Origin: Brachionus plicatilis
Lineage: Eukaryota; Rotifera; Eurotatoria; Ploima; Brachionidae
Reading direction: 5' to 3'
Assembly (NCBI GenBank): GCA_010279815.1
Contig: QEOQ01000546.1
Location: forward strand, 160,754-177,413
DNA: 16,660 bases
A program made the translations under genes and the position numbers. Below, in pieces: positions 15,498 to 16,660 of the stretch; within the stretch, counting starts at the first letter, position 1, and each line of letters opens with the position of its first letter. The notes beneath the pieces were generated by a model. That model saw only the letters and a program-made list of their open reading frames with translations. It did no database searches and was not told where the DNA came from.

Positions 15498-15640
15498 GAT
15501 TATATCGATGAGATATTAATTTTTTCTCAAAGTTTGGAAAGTTTCTCTGAATTAAACTAGATTAATTGAAAAAATACTCGGAAGCTCTAATTTAAAGATG
15601 TGGTGGTGCCAAATCTTGATACAAAGGAAAATTTTGATAC
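15498..15640 (+). pseudogene. Scrap of Ty3/Gypsy-type reverse transcriptase
   Basis: From 15498 the frame reads DYIDEILIFSQSLESFSEL, close to the LTR-retrotransposon RT signature Y-x-D-D-ILIFSQ, with the second catalytic Asp replaced by Glu. After a TAG at 15558 and frame changes, a segment reading IEKILGSSNLKM with a later CQIL resembles the next part of the same domain (L..L..aNLK...KC.F). Only about 45 residues are recognisable. No LTRs, integrase or gag were seen nearby, so this is an isolated, dead fragment. Confidence 0.55.
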
Positions 15641-15884
15641 TGTAAATTTTTATATCATAGTATAATTTTTAATAAAGTCAATCATTTTTTAACTATTTAG
15701 TAAATTATTACGTAAATTAACGTAAAAATCGGTATTTTTTTTTAATTTGATTCATTTACTGGAAAAAGTTTAAGATGGTCTAAAAAAAAAGGCACTTATT
15801 AATCTAGTAATCTATAATTATAACTATTTAGAGAAAAATTTGAGAAGATTTAAAAATTTTTTAAAGAAAATATTTAAAAGAAAA

Positions 15885-16030
15885 TAACGTAATCACCCGA
15901 ATTGAGTGACATGCCTTTAAAATAGAGTACTCTATTTTAGTGACAAGCTGTTATAACATGTAAAAGATTCTTTAGTGACATGTCACTAAAAAATTTAATG
16001 ACATGTCAGTAAATTCGGATAATTACGTTA
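15885..16030. mobile_element. 146-bp MITE related to the 1.5-kb element
   Basis: The ends TAACGTAATCACCCGAATTGAGTGACATG and the inverted TGACATGTCAGTAAATTCGGATAATTACGTTA share the TAACGTAAT tip and TGACATGTCA palindromes of the element at 1351-2876. Several near-palindromes fill the interior, such as AAAATAGAGTACTCTATTTT (15920-15939) and TAGTGACATGTCACTA (15973-15988). TA is at both tips. There is no ORF. It is probably a short deletion derivative or sibling mobilised by the same unseen transposase. Confidence 0.82.
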
Positions 16031-16351
16031 TTAAAACAAAGTTTAATACATAGGAAAAAAATTAATTATAAAATTAATTCCAAAGAAGACTTGAAAAACT
16101 TAATATCCATATATTTTCTTTCTATTTATATTAAAATTAAATTTTTCTAATTTATCATTATTTATTAATCTAAAATTTATCTGAAACGAGTCTCAAAAAT
16201 AAAATTACAAAAATCGAAATTAAGTCGATTAAATAAAATAAATTATTTTGCATTTATTATTTTAAAACATGGAAAAAAAATTATTAAAATCGTAAGATTC
16301 ATAAAATTTTTTTAAAATAATTATTTGATACTTCTATATCTTTTAATTTAA
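16031..16351. other. AT-rich spacer downstream of the UPB1 gene
   Basis: A/T runs with no coding frame or long repeat. It holds the sequence beyond the poly(A) signal of the minus-strand gene. Confidence 0.5.
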
Positions 16352-16357
16352 TTTATT
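16352..16357 (-). terminator. Poly(A) signal of the UPB1 gene
   Basis: AATAAA on the minus strand begins within the TAA stop codon of the gene (GGAATAAATAAA), implying a very short 3' UTR. Confidence 0.4.
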
Positions 16358-16660
16358 TATTCCTTTATGGTTTGCCCTTGGTAATCGCTTTGGATGGCTT
16401 CATTCAAGCTCTTTGCATACATATCCAATCTTTGAGTCATCTTTTACACAATTTACTTTAATTTTAATTTATGTTTTAAGAAAATGATTCATTTTACCCT
16501 AAATCCCCATTTATCTTTTACTTGTCTGCACATGTTCAAATCTATTTCTGTTACCAATATACCATCCTTGGTTCGAGACAGCCCCTTAATTAGACAATTT
16601 TAAAAAATTCTTTTTACATTTTTTAAAGTAATGTACGGGAGTGCGGGTTCCATCTGGCCC
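16357..16660 (-). CDS. UPB1: Beta-ureidopropionase, C-terminal exons (partial)
   Basis: Three minus-strand exons give the last 64 residues. Exon 16637-16660 encodes GPDGTRTP. An intron of 52 nt (16585-16636, GT..AG) follows. Exon 16498-16584 encodes 29 residues starting GLSRTKDGILVTEIDLNMCR and containing QVKDKWGF. After a 57-nt intron (16441-16497, GTAAAA..AG), exon 16357-16440 encodes 27 residues starting MTQRLDMYAKSLNEAIQ and a TAA. Both introns are phase 0. This matches the C-terminus of animal beta-ureidopropionase (beta-alanine synthase): PDG.RTPGLSR..DG, then DLN.C..V.D.W.F, then the R.-MYA..L.EA tail. The enzyme, a nitrilase-fold amidase of the cytosol, hydrolyses N-carbamoyl-beta-alanine to beta-alanine, CO2 and ammonia in the last step of pyrimidine breakdown. 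The catalytic Cys, Lys and Glu lie in the missing part. The gene runs off the window at 16660. Confidence 0.92.

Overview
The window is an AT-rich stretch of eukaryotic, probably animal, genome. The signs are metazoan-type protein genes, very short introns (52 and 57 nt in the one spliced gene visible), AATAAA poly(A) signals, TATA boxes close to the start codons, and remnants of LINE and Ty3/Gypsy retroelements and inverted-repeat DNA transposons. This would fit a monogonont rotifer such as Brachionus, but that is a guess from composition and style, not something the sequence proves.

Layout. Positions 1-660 hold AT-rich DNA and a decayed small ORF. Positions 653-1350 are a possible transposon remnant whose minus-strand ORF carries a FLYWCH/MULE-type Cys/His zinc domain. 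Directly abutting is a complete 1.5-kb inverted-repeat element (1351-2876) rich in the palindrome TGACATGTCA and carrying a PHD-like zinc-finger ORF. A small relative of it lies at 15885-16030. Then come a 107-bp foldback (3054-3160), inverted arrays of a short motif around an exon-like segment (3490-4065), and a 430-bp foldback (4675-5105). A small single-pass membrane protein gene (5584-5841) and another foldback (6297-6643) follow.

The best gene is an intact, intronless ACSF3-type mitochondrial malonyl-CoA synthetase on the minus strand (7821-9527), with a TATA box and poly(A) signal. A 55-bp-arm hairpin lies at 10005-10124. A small secreted, highly basic peptide gene with its own TATA box and poly(A) signal is at 11614-11841. 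The right third is a retroelement graveyard: a decayed minus-strand ORF (12052-12407), a deleted LINE reverse transcriptase (12854-13584), an exon-like minus-strand segment (14399-14521) and a Gypsy RT scrap (15498-15640). The window ends inside a minus-strand beta-ureidopropionase gene (UPB1), of which the last three coding exons are visible.

The most striking non-coding feature is a twister self-cleaving ribozyme at 14717-14788. It heads an unusually GC-rich, structured but non-coding segment (14789-15050) that may be the leader or body of a ribozyme-bearing retroelement RNA. The two clear host genes are both metabolic: malonate activation in mitochondria, and the last step of pyrimidine breakdown to beta-alanine. 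Nothing in the sequence shows that they are co-regulated.
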